A DNA stretch of 64,000 nucleotides from Sulfurospirillum_A sp029027265 (GCA_029027265.1 CP093061.1:2728001-2792000); one strand, 5' to 3'; positions 34,769 through 45,031 are shown, counted from the stretch's first letter. Numbers and translations: made by a program. The notes: generated from the sequence alone by a model not told the origin.

Positions 34769-35803
34769 TTGAAAATAGGTAATTTTGATTTAAAACAAAA
34801 CGAAACTTTTATTATTGCGGAACTCAGTGCAAATCACAATGGAAATTTACAAGTTGCCTTAGATACAATAAAAGCAGCTAAAACAATAGGTGCAAATGCA
34901 ATTAAACTTCAAACTTACACCGCAGATACTCTTACGCTTGATTGTGATAAAGAAGACTTCATCATCAAAGGTGGAACTCTTTGGGATGGTAAAAAACTTT
35001 ATGATTTATATAAAGAAGCTTATACTCCTTGGGAGTGGCATAAAGAGTTATTTGCGTATGCACGAAGTCTAAATATAGACATATTTTCAACTCCTTTTGA
35101 CAAAAGTGCTGTTGATTTTTTAGAACAGTTTAATCCAACTTGTTACAAGATAGCTTCATTTGAAATAACTGATTATGCACTTGTTAAATACGTAGCTAGT
35201 AAAAAAAGACCTATTATAATTTCAACGGGAATTGCAACTAAACAAGAGATTGAAGATGTTGTAAAAATTTGTCGTGAAGTTGGAAATGATGAGATTGTTC
35301 TTTTAAAATGTACTAGCGCCTACCCTGCTCCATTGGAAGATGCAAATCTAAACACAATTCCAGATTTAGTAAAAACTTTTGGAGTCATTTCAGGCTTTTC
35401 AGACCACACCTTAGGTACAACTGCACCAATTGTAGCTGTAAGTTTAGGTGCAAAAGTTATTGAAAAACATTTTATTTTAGACAAAGGTATTGGTGGAGCT
35501 GATGCTGATTTTTCCTTAGATAAAAAAGAGTTTGAAGAGATGATAAAAGCCATAAGAGAAACTGAAAAATTGCTTGGAAAAGTTGACTACTCAATGAGTG
35601 AAAAAAAGAAAAAATCTCGCCAATTTTCACGAAGTTTGTATGTAAGTAAAGACATAAAAAAGGGCGAAAAATTTAATAAGGAAAATATCAGAAGTATAAG
35701 ACCAGGGCATGGTTTGCATCCAAAGTATTTAAATACTATTTTAGGAAAAATTGCTAAAAAAGATTTTTCATTTGGTTCAAGACTGCACAGTAAAGATATT
35801 TGA
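34769..35803 (+). CDS. pseI: Pseudaminic acid synthase PseI
   Basis: 344 residues, TTG start. It condenses the released sugar with phosphoenolpyruvate. The NeuB TIM-barrel domain (IIAELSANHNGNLQVALDTI, FSTPFDKSAVDFLEQF, SGFSDHTLGTTAPI) is followed by the C-terminal antifreeze-like SAF domain (about 285-344, beginning RSLYVSKDIKKGEKFNKENI). Full length and no missing motif. Confidence 0.95.
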   Translation: MKIGNFDLKQNETFIIAELSANHNGNLQVALDTIKAAKTIGANAIKLQTYTADTLTLDCDKEDFIIKGGTLWDGKKLYDLYKEAYTPWEWHKELFAYARSLNIDIFSTPFDKSAVDFLEQFNPTCYKIASFEITDYALVKYVASKKRPIIISTGIATKQEIEDVVKICREVGNDEIVLLKCTSAYPAPLEDANLNTIPDLVKTFGVISGFSDHTLGTTAPIVAVSLGAKVIEKHFILDKGIGGADADFSLDKKEFEEMIKAIRETEKLLGKVDYSMSEKKKKSRQFSRSLYVSKDIKKGEKFNKENIRSIRPGHGLHPKYLNTILGKIAKKDFSFGSRLHSKDI

Positions 35804-36783
35804 TGAAAAAAATAGCTATTTTTGCCCATGATGCAGGTGGAAGTGAACTTGTTTTAGAACTTTTAAAAGCATCTTTACATGTAGGAGAATTTAAAGTTTT
35901 TTGTACTAATGACTCTCCTTGTAAAAACATTGTAAAACAGAAAAATTTAACAGAATTTAAACAAATAATCCAACCATCTAAAGAAATTATTTTTTCTGTT
36001 TTAACTTCATTTAATCCTGATATTATTTTGTACACAACAGGTTGGCAAAACCATTATGAATATCATTTTTTAGATTATGCAAAAAAACATAAAATTCTTA
36101 GTATGGCTTTTTTAGATAATTGGACAAATTATCGTGAACGTTTTGGCTGTCCTGATAATAATTGGAAAAATAATTTTCCTGATTTTATAGCAACTCATGA
36201 TGAAAAAAATACTCAAGAAGCAAAATACTTTGATTTAGCAAATATAGTTTCTATAAAAAATTATTCTCTTATAAATGAATTAAGAAATTTTAAAAAAAGT
36301 AAACAATGCGATACTCTACTTTTTTTAAGTGAACCAACTTCAAAAGTTGCTGGTTTTACTTATGGAGATGAAAATTATTGGGGATTTGATGAAGCTGATG
36401 TATTTAAAAGCATATTAAAGCATAAAAACAAGTTTAAATGCAATAAAATAGTAGTGCGATTGCACCCCTCAGACAAAGAAAACATATATAAGCAAATAGA
36501 CCCTCAAGTAAATATCTCAAATTTATCATTAAATGAAGATATTGCTCGTGCAAAAATAATTATTGGTATTGACTCTTCGGTTTTATATTTGGCTTTCTTA
36601 TTAGGCAAAAAAGTAATTTCTTATATGCCCTCAGATATAAGAAAATTTCATATACCTCTGCCAAAAAGCAATCAATTAAAAAATCTTGAAAACATTAATA
36701 TAGATTTGCTTCAATTAAACGATAAAGATTTAAGTGATTTCGGTATAGATTTTGCTTTATTTATAAAAAATACTTTAGGATAA
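35803..36783 (+). CDS. Unrecognised GT-B-like protein of the glycan island
   Basis: 326 residues from ATG 35803, which overlaps the pseI stop. No signal or membrane segment. The N-terminal AIFAHDAGGSELVLELL, DNWTNYRERFG and the C-terminal VVRLHPSDKENIYK with IIIGIDSSVLYLAFLLGK resemble GT-B glycosyltransferases or related surface-glycan proteins. I cannot assign a family. Position between pseI and sugar-modifying genes suggests a role in making or transferring the flagellin glycan. Confidence 0.5.
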   Translation: MKKIAIFAHDAGGSELVLELLKASLHVGEFKVFCTNDSPCKNIVKQKNLTEFKQIIQPSKEIIFSVLTSFNPDIILYTTGWQNHYEYHFLDYAKKHKILSMAFLDNWTNYRERFGCPDNNWKNNFPDFIATHDEKNTQEAKYFDLANIVSIKNYSLINELRNFKKSKQCDTLLFLSEPTSKVAGFTYGDENYWGFDEADVFKSILKHKNKFKCNKIVVRLHPSDKENIYKQIDPQVNISNLSLNEDIARAKIIIGIDSSVLYLAFLLGKKVISYMPSDIRKFHIPLPKSNQLKNLENINIDLLQLNDKDLSDFGIDFALFIKNTLG

Positions 36784-36785
36784 AT

Positions 36786-37700
36786 ATGAACGCTGCAATT
36801 ATTGGTGCAGGAAGCATAGGTGGACTTATAGATAGTCCAAACAGCTTAAACACCGCAAGTCATGCTAATGCTTATGTGAAGAAGAGTTCTTGTACTCTTG
36901 TAGCAATTTGTGAGCCAAATAAAAAGAATCAAGAAGAGTTCATAAATCGTTGGGGTAAAATAAATATTTATGAAAATAGCAAAAATCTTTTTGAAAATGA
37001 AGATATAAATATATTGTCTATTGCAACTCCTACAAAATTACATAAAAAGAACCTTGAAGAGGCTTTACATGTAGACTCAATTAGCCATATACTTTGTGAA
37101 AAGCCCTTAGTAGAAACAAAAAAAGAGTTATATGAATTAGAAAGCCTGCTAGAGAATAGTACAAAAAAAGTTCTTATAAATCTAATTCGTAGATATGATC
37201 CAAGTTTCATAAATCTTGCTTTGGAACTAAAAACTAAAAAATGGGGAAAAATACTGAATTTTCAGGGAATTTTTACTAAAAGTTTACTTCACAATGGAAT
37301 TCATATGCTCGATATTTTAGAGCATTTCTTTGGTGAAATTAATCTTTTAAAAGCCTTACATGTAGACAAAAACTTTTTTGTTGAGTGTGAGGATGCAAAG
37401 GGTACTATTACTTGTATTAAAGATATAGATTACTCAGTATTTGAATTAGATATTATATGTGAAAATGCAAAAATTGAGATAAAAAATGGTGGTACAAAAA
37501 TATCTATTTATGAAAAAGTACCATCTCCTTTGTATGAAAACTACTTTACGCTAGAATATAAAAAGACTTTAAAAAATACATTACAATATTATGCAAGTAA
37601 TTCTTTATCTTTTTTACTTAGAGAAGATATGGCTACATGTAAAGAAGTTTTACAAAAACACATACAACTGCACAAAATAATATTTGAGGTCATAAAATGA
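36786..37700 (+). CDS. Gfo/Idh/MocA-family sugar oxidoreductase
   Basis: 304 residues. NAD(P)-binding AAIIGAGSIGGLIDS and the family EKP motif (SHILCEKPLVETKKEL), followed by the second-domain segment GIHMLDILEHFFGEI. It probably oxidises or reduces a nucleotide-sugar carbonyl. It is followed by a DegT-type aminotransferase and a GNAT gene, a set that could add an acylated amino group to a second sugar or to a pseudaminic acid derivative. Substrate unknown. Confidence 0.8.
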   Translation: MNAAIIGAGSIGGLIDSPNSLNTASHANAYVKKSSCTLVAICEPNKKNQEEFINRWGKINIYENSKNLFENEDINILSIATPTKLHKKNLEEALHVDSISHILCEKPLVETKKELYELESLLENSTKKVLINLIRRYDPSFINLALELKTKKWGKILNFQGIFTKSLLHNGIHMLDILEHFFGEINLLKALHVDKNFFVECEDAKGTITCIKDIDYSVFELDIICENAKIEIKNGGTKISIYEKVPSPLYENYFTLEYKKTLKNTLQYYASNSLSFLLREDMATCKEVLQKHIQLHKIIFEVIK

Positions 37701-38989
37701 AATTAGCTATTAATGGTGAACAAAAACTCAGAACTGAACCTTTTCCTTCTTACAATAGTATTGATAAACAAGAAGAAGAAGCTGTTTTAAGAGTTTTAAG
37801 AAGTGGTAAACTTTCAACCTATATTGGGTCTTGGCATAAAGATTTTTATGGGGGAAGTGAAGTAAGAGCACTTGAAGAAGAGTGGGCAGATTTTTTTAAT
37901 GTCAAACATGCCATTAGCGTAAACTCTGCAACTTCAGGCTTATATGCTGCCATTGGAGCAATTGGCATTGAAGCAGGTGATGAAGTTATTGTAACTCCCT
38001 ACACCATGAGTGCTAGTGCGACTGCCATACTTCTTTATGGAGGTATTCCTGTTTTTGCTGATGTTGAAGCTAAATATTTTTGTATTGATCCTAAGTCCAT
38101 AGAAAAGCTAATAACTCCAAAGACTAAAGCTATAATGGCAGTAGATCTTTTTGGACAAGCTTGTGATTTTGAGGTACTTAGACAGATTGCAAAAAAACAT
38201 AATTTAAAAATCATAGAAGATGCAGCTCAAGCACCTTATGGAAAGCTTGGAACTGAATTTACTGGAACATTGGGTGATATTGGAGTGTTTTCACTTAATT
38301 ATCATAAGCATATTCATTGTGGTGAGGGTGGAATAGTTGTTACAAATGATGATGAACTTGCTTTTAAAATCCAACTCATAAGAAACCATGGGGAAACGGT
38401 TTTAGATGCCAAGGGATATAAAGACAAAAAAGATTTACACAATATGCTTGGGTTTAATTTTCGCATGACCGAGATTGAAGCCGCTATTTCAAGAGTACAA
38501 TTAAGAAAATTAAAAAAACTCGTACTAGAGCGTATTGAAAATGTTAAATATTTAGAGAAAAAACTACAAAGTTTACCTTGTTTAAATATACCTTCAGTAA
38601 GAAAAAATGTCCAACATGTTTATTATGTTCATCCTTTATTATTTAATCAGAAAAGTACCTCTTTGCATAGAAATAAGTTTATTGATGCAGTAAAATCGGA
38701 ACTTCCTTCAACACTTATGAGAGAGGATAGTCCTGTTCTTCTAAGTTATGGTTATGTTAAACCACTATATTTACAGCCAATTTATCAACAAAGAGTGTGT
38801 TTTGGAGCTTATCCTTTTAATTTGACTAATAGAGTTTACAAAAAAGGAGATTGTCCAACTTGTGAAGACTTGCATTTCAATACTTTGATAAGCCATGAAT
38901 TTATGCGTCCTAGTATGCAACCTAAAGATTTAGATGATGTAGTAAAAGCATTTGAAAAAGTATGGGAAAATAAAGAAGAACTTATATGA
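37697..38989 (+). CDS. DegT/DnrJ/EryC1/StrS aminotransferase
   Basis: 430 residues. The PLP region GDIGVFSLNYHKHIHCGEGG carries the Lys within HKH. The N-terminal AISVNSATSGLYAAIGAIGI and the IEDAAQAPYG segment fit sugar aminotransferases. It is only distantly like PseC in the same operon, so it acts on another sugar. It overlaps the oxidoreductase by four bases and the GNAT gene by four. Confidence 0.85.
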   Translation: MKLAINGEQKLRTEPFPSYNSIDKQEEEAVLRVLRSGKLSTYIGSWHKDFYGGSEVRALEEEWADFFNVKHAISVNSATSGLYAAIGAIGIEAGDEVIVTPYTMSASATAILLYGGIPVFADVEAKYFCIDPKSIEKLITPKTKAIMAVDLFGQACDFEVLRQIAKKHNLKIIEDAAQAPYGKLGTEFTGTLGDIGVFSLNYHKHIHCGEGGIVVTNDDELAFKIQLIRNHGETVLDAKGYKDKKDLHNMLGFNFRMTEIEAAISRVQLRKLKKLVLERIENVKYLEKKLQSLPCLNIPSVRKNVQHVYYVHPLLFNQKSTSLHRNKFIDAVKSELPSTLMREDSPVLLSYGYVKPLYLQPIYQQRVCFGAYPFNLTNRVYKKGDCPTCEDLHFNTLISHEFMRPSMQPKDLDDVVKAFEKVWENKEELI

Positions 38990-39489
38990 ATTTGTACGGA
39001 GAAAGAGTTTATTTACGCCCATTGAAAAGAGAAGATGCAAATGGTAACTACCCAGACTGGTTAAACGATAAAGAAGTTTGCCAATATAATTCACATGGGG
39101 ATGTGTTTTACACAAAAGAAATGGCAATTAAATACATACAAAGTGTTCAAAGTAACTCTACTTGCAAAGTATTTGCTATTTGTTTGAATGAAGGTGATAG
39201 GCATATAGGGAATATTTCTTTGCAACAAATCTCACAAGAGAATAGAAGTGCAGAATTTGCTATACTTATGGGAGAAAAAGAATTTTGGGGTACAGGTTTA
39301 GCAAAAGAAGCTGGAGAAATTTTGATAAAATATGGATTTGAATCACTTGGAGTTAGAAAAATTTATTGTGGAACAAGTAAATTAAACATACCTATGCAAA
39401 AATTAGCTAAAAAGTTAAATATGAATAATGATACAATATCTTGTGATGTAATAAAGTACATCATTTTTAAAAATAATTTACTTAGATGA
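38986..39489 (+). CDS. GNAT N-acetyltransferase (RimJ/RimL-type)
   Basis: 167 residues. The opening RVYLRPLKREDANGNYPDWL and the acetyl-CoA loop GEKEFWGTGLAKEAGEILI mark a RimJ/RimL-like GNAT enzyme. It could be the functional PseH of the operon (N-acetylation of the PseC product), or could acylate the product of the neighbouring aminotransferase. Sequence alone does not decide. Confidence 0.75.
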   Translation: MNLYGERVYLRPLKREDANGNYPDWLNDKEVCQYNSHGDVFYTKEMAIKYIQSVQSNSTCKVFAICLNEGDRHIGNISLQQISQENRSAEFAILMGEKEFWGTGLAKEAGEILIKYGFESLGVRKIYCGTSKLNIPMQKLAKKLNMNNDTISCDVIKYIIFKNNLLR

Positions 39490-40916
39490 TAAATAATAAT
39501 CCAGATTATTCACCAAATGTCAAAAAGGCTTTGTTGCTTCATCAACAAGGTATGTATCAAAAGGCTAAACTACTTTATGTTGAAGCTCTAGAGGTAGATC
39601 CTTATGATGCTCAAGCACTACAACTTCTCGGAACAATTCTATATATTGAAGATGAAAAATCATCGGCTATTCAACTTATTAAAAATTCTTTAAATATTAA
39701 TCCAAATATATACGATTCACACAATAATCTAGCAAATATATATAAAAATGATAAAAATTATAATTTAGCACTTAAGCATTATAGAAAAGCAATTATTTTG
39801 CAACCAACAAATGCTTTGGCCTACAACAACATAGCTATTGTTTACAAAGAGCAAAAAAATTACAATTTGGCAATAGAAAACTACAATAGTGCTATTAAGC
39901 ATAATAGTAATTATGCTGAAGCATACTCAAATTTAGCTAATCTTTATTTTGAATTAATTGCTTATGATAAAGCAATATCATTCTATAAACAAGCTATTAT
40001 TTGTAACCCTAATCTTCAAAAACCATACAGTATGCTTTCTTCGATTTTTCAAATTTTAAACAATATTCCTAGCTCTTTAAAAATACTTCAAAAATATATA
40101 AAATTACAAAATGCTGATGAAATTCATACTTCTTTAGCTATTTATGCATGGATTGATGGAGATATTGAAAAGTCTATAACCCATCTAAAAAAAATAAAAA
40201 AATATAATTTCAATGAAAATAGTCAAACAGATAGATTTATAATTGCATACAAATCATTTTTAATAGATTTAAATAGATATAAAAATCAAAATAATTCCTT
40301 GTATTCATTGGATAAAACACTTAAAAAACTATACGTAATTGGAGATAGCCATTCGTTGAGTTATTCAAATTTAAAAGTTATTTATAAAGGGACTTCTTGC
40401 AGGGTAATTACGAAGATAATTATAGGTGCAAAAGCTTGGCATTTAGCAAGTAAAGAAAATAATAGATATAAAGTACAATTTAAAAATATAATATCTGATT
40501 TAAAAGAAGGTTCTAAAGTTATACTGCTTTTTGGAGAGATTGATTGTCGCTTAGATGAAGGAATATTAAAGAACCATAGAGAAAAAGACACTAATATGGA
40601 AAAAAGTATCCCTAAATTTGTAAAGAATTATATAAATAATACACAAAAAATATGTATTAAAAAAAATATTCTTCCAATCTATAGTACTATTCCTGCCCCT
40701 TTTATAGAAAAATCAATAGATAAAGATTCAAAATTTAAACAAATATCCATTATTGAAATATTTAATAAAACAATAGAAGAAATATGTCCTATAAATCAAA
40801 TATACAATACACACACTAAAACATCAAACCAGCTCAAAGAGAGCAATGGGAAATTTCATATAGATAAATGGCACTTATTCCCCAATACTATATTAGACTT
40901 CTTACAGAACTCCTAA
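39486..40916 (+). CDS. TPR protein with C-terminal SGNH-like domain
   Basis: 476 residues. About six tetratricopeptide repeats fill residues 10-240 (for example NALAYNNIAIVYKEQKNYNL and YAEAYSNLANLYFELIAYDK). The C-terminal part opens with LYVIGDSHSLSYSNL and has VILLFGEIDCR and HIDKWHLFP, resembling the Ser, Asn/Glu and Asp-His blocks of SGNH/GDSL hydrolases. No signal peptide. Last gene of the plus-strand glycan operon. It may edit O-acyl groups on the glycan or act as a transferase scaffold; this is inference. Confidence 0.7.
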   Translation: MINNNPDYSPNVKKALLLHQQGMYQKAKLLYVEALEVDPYDAQALQLLGTILYIEDEKSSAIQLIKNSLNINPNIYDSHNNLANIYKNDKNYNLALKHYRKAIILQPTNALAYNNIAIVYKEQKNYNLAIENYNSAIKHNSNYAEAYSNLANLYFELIAYDKAISFYKQAIICNPNLQKPYSMLSSIFQILNNIPSSLKILQKYIKLQNADEIHTSLAIYAWIDGDIEKSITHLKKIKKYNFNENSQTDRFIIAYKSFLIDLNRYKNQNNSLYSLDKTLKKLYVIGDSHSLSYSNLKVIYKGTSCRVITKIIIGAKAWHLASKENNRYKVQFKNIISDLKEGSKVILLFGEIDCRLDEGILKNHREKDTNMEKSIPKFVKNYINNTQKICIKKNILPIYSTIPAPFIEKSIDKDSKFKQISIIEIFNKTIEEICPINQIYNTHTKTSNQLKESNGKFHIDKWHLFPNTILDFLQNS

Positions 40917-40947
40917 TACTCTTATATAATCCCAAAAACTATTTATT

Positions 40948-42831
40948 TTAATCATTAGATTTTTTATTTTCTTTTAATATGTGAATAACATTGTCAATAA
41001 TACCACTTAAACTAAAGAGCCAAAATCTATGTGCTAAAATCCATTGTAAAGCCTTTATTTTATTGTCTGTTGGATTATCAATGTATCTAACTTTTATTTC
41101 TGCAATTTCCATTTCCATAGAAAACATAAGCGGCTGAACTATGCTTGTCAGAAAATTACTGTATATCTTGTTTTCTTCAACTTTTCTTCTTATCTCAGAA
41201 ATTTGTTCTAATAGATAAATAGCGTTATTTATGTCTAAAATCTTTATAGCTTTTTCTTTTTCTATATTTTCAAATTTTTTACATTCTTCGGCTATTATTA
41301 GAAAACTTTTATCAACCTCTTTTTTTAGAGTAGTCAGACTTTCTATTATTTCCATAGACTTTTTTAGAGTCTCTTTTTTTAATGTGTCTATCTCTTTTTG
41401 TTTTGGAAGACTAAGGGTAATTAACTTTTTCTTTGTGTCAGTATACCTTTTTAAATACTCATTAAACGATATTTCTGTAGCACCTTTTATACTAGAACCT
41501 CCCTCTGTCGAATTATAAACTTTTACTATGTCTTCTGTTTCTATTATATGGTGTTCTATAAAGTTTCTAAACATATTCCAATATATATTTGATAAAACCT
41601 TACCTTGTCCTCCATAAGCTTCAACTTCTATTAGTTTGTTTTGTTCTTTTTCAGCCTCTATTAATTCATTTTTTTCTTTTATAACATGCCCATCAGAATG
41701 AGTTTTAAAATTTTTCCCAAAAGCCAAATCTTGTCCTATAAAAGCTATCTGTTCAAAATTAAATTTTGTAGCAAATTCATGAGCCATATTAGCTGAACTC
41801 ATACCTTTGCACAGGTAACCATAATTATCTAGATTGAAGTAAGAAGTATATGCAAATGGTCTTGCGACAATTACTTTTGTTCCTGACTTTATTGCCTTAT
41901 AAACAGATTGATGTTGTAATGAAGCACAAACAAAAATAATATCTTTTTGCTTTTCAACTTCAACTTCTTTAAAAAATATCGAAGTTGGCTCGTCTCTCTC
42001 CATAGAAAAAACAAAATCTGGTTTAATTCCATGTTTTATCAGTATTGGAAAAGATGCATCTACTGATAATATACATATCTTATCTTGATATTTCTTAAGC
42101 AAAGGTAGCTGTTTATCTAAACTAGGTCCAGTAGAAACTATTACTGCTGTTTTAAGACTCTTTTTTTTCAAAAGTTTTTGATATTGAGCACTATCTATCA
42201 TTAAATTTATGTTTTCTAAGTGCTGTTTTACTCCTCTAAAAGTGTCATTAATATCATTGCCATTACCATTAGCAATATATAAGAGTACTTTCATGTATAG
42301 GCTTAACAGCTCCTTATATTCATTTATATATATATTTTCATAATAGTTTGTGTTAATAATCAAATTAAAAACTCTTATATAAAATTTTGCATTTGAATTA
42401 TGTATCAAATCTACCAAAATAGAATAATTTATCTCTTCATATTCCAATATCAATAGTCTATTTGATATCAAGTCTTTACTATAGTCTACTAGATTTAAGG
42501 CTATGTAAATAAGCTCTAAGCTTGGTTCTATTACTATTAGCTGTACTAACTGTTTATTTTTTAGTAAAAATTCTACAGCTCTTCCATTTCCAAGACCAAA
42601 CATATACAAAAAAGGATACTCTCTATACTTTTCATACTCTTTATTTTGTTTTTTTATTGCTTCTTTGGGCTTATCATAAAAAAGTGTTTTATTTTTTATA
42701 TCTAGTATGTTTATTTCGTCATTTGAAGTATAGACTTCAAATTTCTCGTTTGTTTTTATTTCTAAAAGTTTTTTATGAAGTTTAGGTCTATTTTTTTTCA
42801 GAGCAGCTATATTTTTTTCATAGAGTGTCAA
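40948..42831 (-). CDS. Motility accessory factor (Maf/PseE, DUF115)
   Basis: 627 residues, typical for Campylobacterota Maf proteins. The DUF115 core is seen in AVIVSTGPSLDKQLPLLKKY, ILSVDASFPILIKHGIKPDF and the FIGQDLAFGKNFKTHSDGHV segment. Maf proteins are needed for pseudaminic acid transfer to flagellin before export. It lies on the minus strand between the flagellin gene and the pse operon and is convergent with the latter. Paralogues with different sugar preference exist in relatives, so PseE identity is not certain. Confidence 0.88.
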   Translation of the reverse strand: MTLYEKNIAALKKNRPKLHKKLLEIKTNEKFEVYTSNDEINILDIKNKTLFYDKPKEAIKKQNKEYEKYREYPFLYMFGLGNGRAVEFLLKNKQLVQLIVIEPSLELIYIALNLVDYSKDLISNRLLILEYEEINYSILVDLIHNSNAKFYIRVFNLIINTNYYENIYINEYKELLSLYMKVLLYIANGNGNDINDTFRGVKQHLENINLMIDSAQYQKLLKKKSLKTAVIVSTGPSLDKQLPLLKKYQDKICILSVDASFPILIKHGIKPDFVFSMERDEPTSIFFKEVEVEKQKDIIFVCASLQHQSVYKAIKSGTKVIVARPFAYTSYFNLDNYGYLCKGMSSANMAHEFATKFNFEQIAFIGQDLAFGKNFKTHSDGHVIKEKNELIEAEKEQNKLIEVEAYGGQGKVLSNIYWNMFRNFIEHHIIETEDIVKVYNSTEGGSSIKGATEISFNEYLKRYTDTKKKLITLSLPKQKEIDTLKKETLKKSMEIIESLTTLKKEVDKSFLIIAEECKKFENIEKEKAIKILDINNAIYLLEQISEIRRKVEENKIYSNFLTSIVQPLMFSMEMEIAEIKVRYIDNPTDNKIKALQWILAHRFWLFSLSGIIDNVIHILKENKKSND

Positions 42832-42852
42832 AACAAGGCCTTTTATATTTTA

Positions 42853-42892
42853 TAAAAGCAAAAAGTGTGCCAGAGATTTTAAATCTCTGGCA
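42853..42892 (-). terminator. Terminator of the flagellin gene
   Basis: TGCCAGAGATTT (42868-42879) and AAATCTCTGGCA (42881-42892) form a strong stem. Read on the minus strand, it is followed by CACACTTTTTGCTTTT, a run of T suitable for intrinsic termination. It separates flagellin from the maf gene. Confidence 0.8.
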
Positions 42893-42973
42893 TTAAATTA
42901 TAAAATTACTACCATAATCTTATAACATTTCACAAAAACATTCTACGCTACATTGTAGCTTATTCAACTTTTA

Positions 42974-45031
42974 CTACTGTAAAAGTCTTAGAACATTCTG
43001 TTGAACTGCATTTGCTTGGCTCATTGCATAACTTCCTGATTGTGCTAGAATGTTAAACTTAGAGAAATTAGCTGATTCTGCAGCAAAGTCAACGTCACGA
43101 ATATTAGATTCTGCAGCTTTTACATTTACCTGAGTAACAGAAATGTTATTCACTGTAACTGTAAGCTGATTTTGAGTAGCACCAAGATCAGCTCTAACAC
43201 TATCAAGCGTGCTTATAGCAGACTCTGCAATATCCATCGCGAGCATAGCACCCTTTGTAGTCATCATTAACCCTGTTTTATCTTTAGAGTTAATCATACC
43301 ATCGTTGTTATCATCAATTTGACCATAAACAAGATCACTTAGCGTATTGCTTTTAGTTACTTCGTTTAAAGTGTCTGCACTGCTATTTGTTTTAACAAGC
43401 CCAGCATCTTCAAAGTGCTTAGATGCTACATCTATAGCTCCACCTTTTGTGTTAGTCAATACTAATTTACCTGCATGAACACCATCATTGATACCAGCAA
43501 TTCCACTTAAACCATCAGTAACTATAGCTCTACCATCACTAGTAAGAGTTAAGCTTCCATCGGCTTCAATTGCTGCACTAACACCTGTTACGCTTGTTTT
43601 TGCATTAATGTTTGATACCAAAATATTGTCATTATCAGAAGCAAGAATACTTGCGCCTTTATCTAAGATTCTTACACCATTGATAACTATATCAGAAGTT
43701 ATTGAACCAGCTAGAACTCTAATTGAACTATTTTGCTCAACAACAGCAACCGCTTTGATACCAGTTTTATCTGTAGTACTATTTATAAGATCAGCAACTC
43801 TTCCAAGTCCACTCTGGGCAACACCTTTTGCATAAGTTTTATCAACATTGTCAGAATTTTTAATTGTTATTTTTTCTGTAAGTTGAACACCTTGAAGAGT
43901 TGTTCCTTCAACAGTATACTGAACAAAATCATCAGCGGTAAAATCTGTTCCCAAACTAGCTCTATCATTAACAGATATTTGACCATTAGAGAGGCTACCT
44001 ACTGTTCCTACTGTTCCAGTTGAACTAAAAGTAATAGATCCAGAAGTTACTCCAGAAGAAGATCCTGTTATTGTCGTTACAACAAAAGTTTTTGTTTCAC
44101 CCAAACTAGTTGTTAAGCTAAATTTATCACCTACTGCAAAACCTGTAACATCACTAGAATTAACACTTACAGTACCAGCAGCAGTACCAATTGCAAAAGC
44201 ACTTAATGAGCTTAAATTTTCTGCTACAGTATTCACTAATGAAATTTTCAGAGTTGCACCTACAGAAATAGTCTTTCCAATTCCTCTGTCAAGCTCTATT
44301 ACTGCACTTGACATACTACCTGTTGACATACTACCTTGAATGTTTTTTATAACATAATCGCCAACACCCTTTATACGAATAGTATCACCTGTGGCTAGTC
44401 CCTGAGGATCTAATCCTGCCGCACTTAGACTGATAAATTTACTACCTTTTGTTATTTCTAAAGTGGCTGTAACAGAAGAGGTATTTCCTACTGCAGCAGT
44501 ATCTGTCATAGATGTAATATTACCAATAGCTAATGCTTGAGTATTCTTAATAGATGCACTAATAGTTTGATTACTATATGCGCCTATTTGAAACTCTTTA
44601 TTAGTAAAGTTACCAGAAAGAAGAACTTGTCCGTTAAATGAAGTTGTTTTTGCAATGTTATCTAGTTGCTCAAGAAGTCTGTTAACATCTTTTTGAATTG
44701 CTTCACGAGAAGAAGTTGTTTGACCATCTGATGCAGCTTGAATTGCTTTAGTTTTGATGGTATCAAGAATTTTTACTTGCTCGTCCATCGCCTTATCTGC
44801 AGTTTGAATCAGACCAATTGCATCATTTGCATTTGCAACTGCTTGACCAAGACTGTTTGCCTGACTTCTCAGAGAATCAGCAATTGCCATACCAGAAGCA
44901 TCATCTGCTGCTTTGTTAATTCTCAAACCTGAAGAAAGCTTTGCCAGCGAACTGTCCAAGTTTCTATTGTTTAGTACAGCAGAATTGTGAGCGTTCAAAG
45001 CCGCAACGTTTGTGTTAATTCTAAATCCCAT
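42974..45031 (-). CDS. flaA: Flagellin, long form
   Basis: 685 residues, longer than the roughly 500-580 common in the group. The conserved N-terminal D0/D1 (MGFRINTNVAALNAHNSAVL, SLAKLSSGLRINKAADDASG) and C-terminal D1/D0 (AAESNIRDVDFAAESANF, QANAVQQNVLRLLQ) frame a Ser/Thr/Gly/Val-rich variable region at about 180-560, which supplies many possible O-glycosylation sites. It would be the main substrate of the adjacent pseudaminic acid pathway. A sigma-28-type promoter lies upstream. No second full flagellin is in the window. Confidence 0.95.
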   Translation of the reverse strand: MGFRINTNVAALNAHNSAVLNNRNLDSSLAKLSSGLRINKAADDASGMAIADSLRSQANSLGQAVANANDAIGLIQTADKAMDEQVKILDTIKTKAIQAASDGQTTSSREAIQKDVNRLLEQLDNIAKTTSFNGQVLLSGNFTNKEFQIGAYSNQTISASIKNTQALAIGNITSMTDTAAVGNTSSVTATLEITKGSKFISLSAAGLDPQGLATGDTIRIKGVGDYVIKNIQGSMSTGSMSSAVIELDRGIGKTISVGATLKISLVNTVAENLSSLSAFAIGTAAGTVSVNSSDVTGFAVGDKFSLTTSLGETKTFVVTTITGSSSGVTSGSITFSSTGTVGTVGSLSNGQISVNDRASLGTDFTADDFVQYTVEGTTLQGVQLTEKITIKNSDNVDKTYAKGVAQSGLGRVADLINSTTDKTGIKAVAVVEQNSSIRVLAGSITSDIVINGVRILDKGASILASDNDNILVSNINAKTSVTGVSAAIEADGSLTLTSDGRAIVTDGLSGIAGINDGVHAGKLVLTNTKGGAIDVASKHFEDAGLVKTNSSADTLNEVTKSNTLSDLVYGQIDDNNDGMINSKDKTGLMMTTKGAMLAMDIAESAISTLDSVRADLGATQNQLTVTVNNISVTQVNVKAAESNIRDVDFAAESANFSKFNILAQSGSYAMSQANAVQQNVLRLLQ

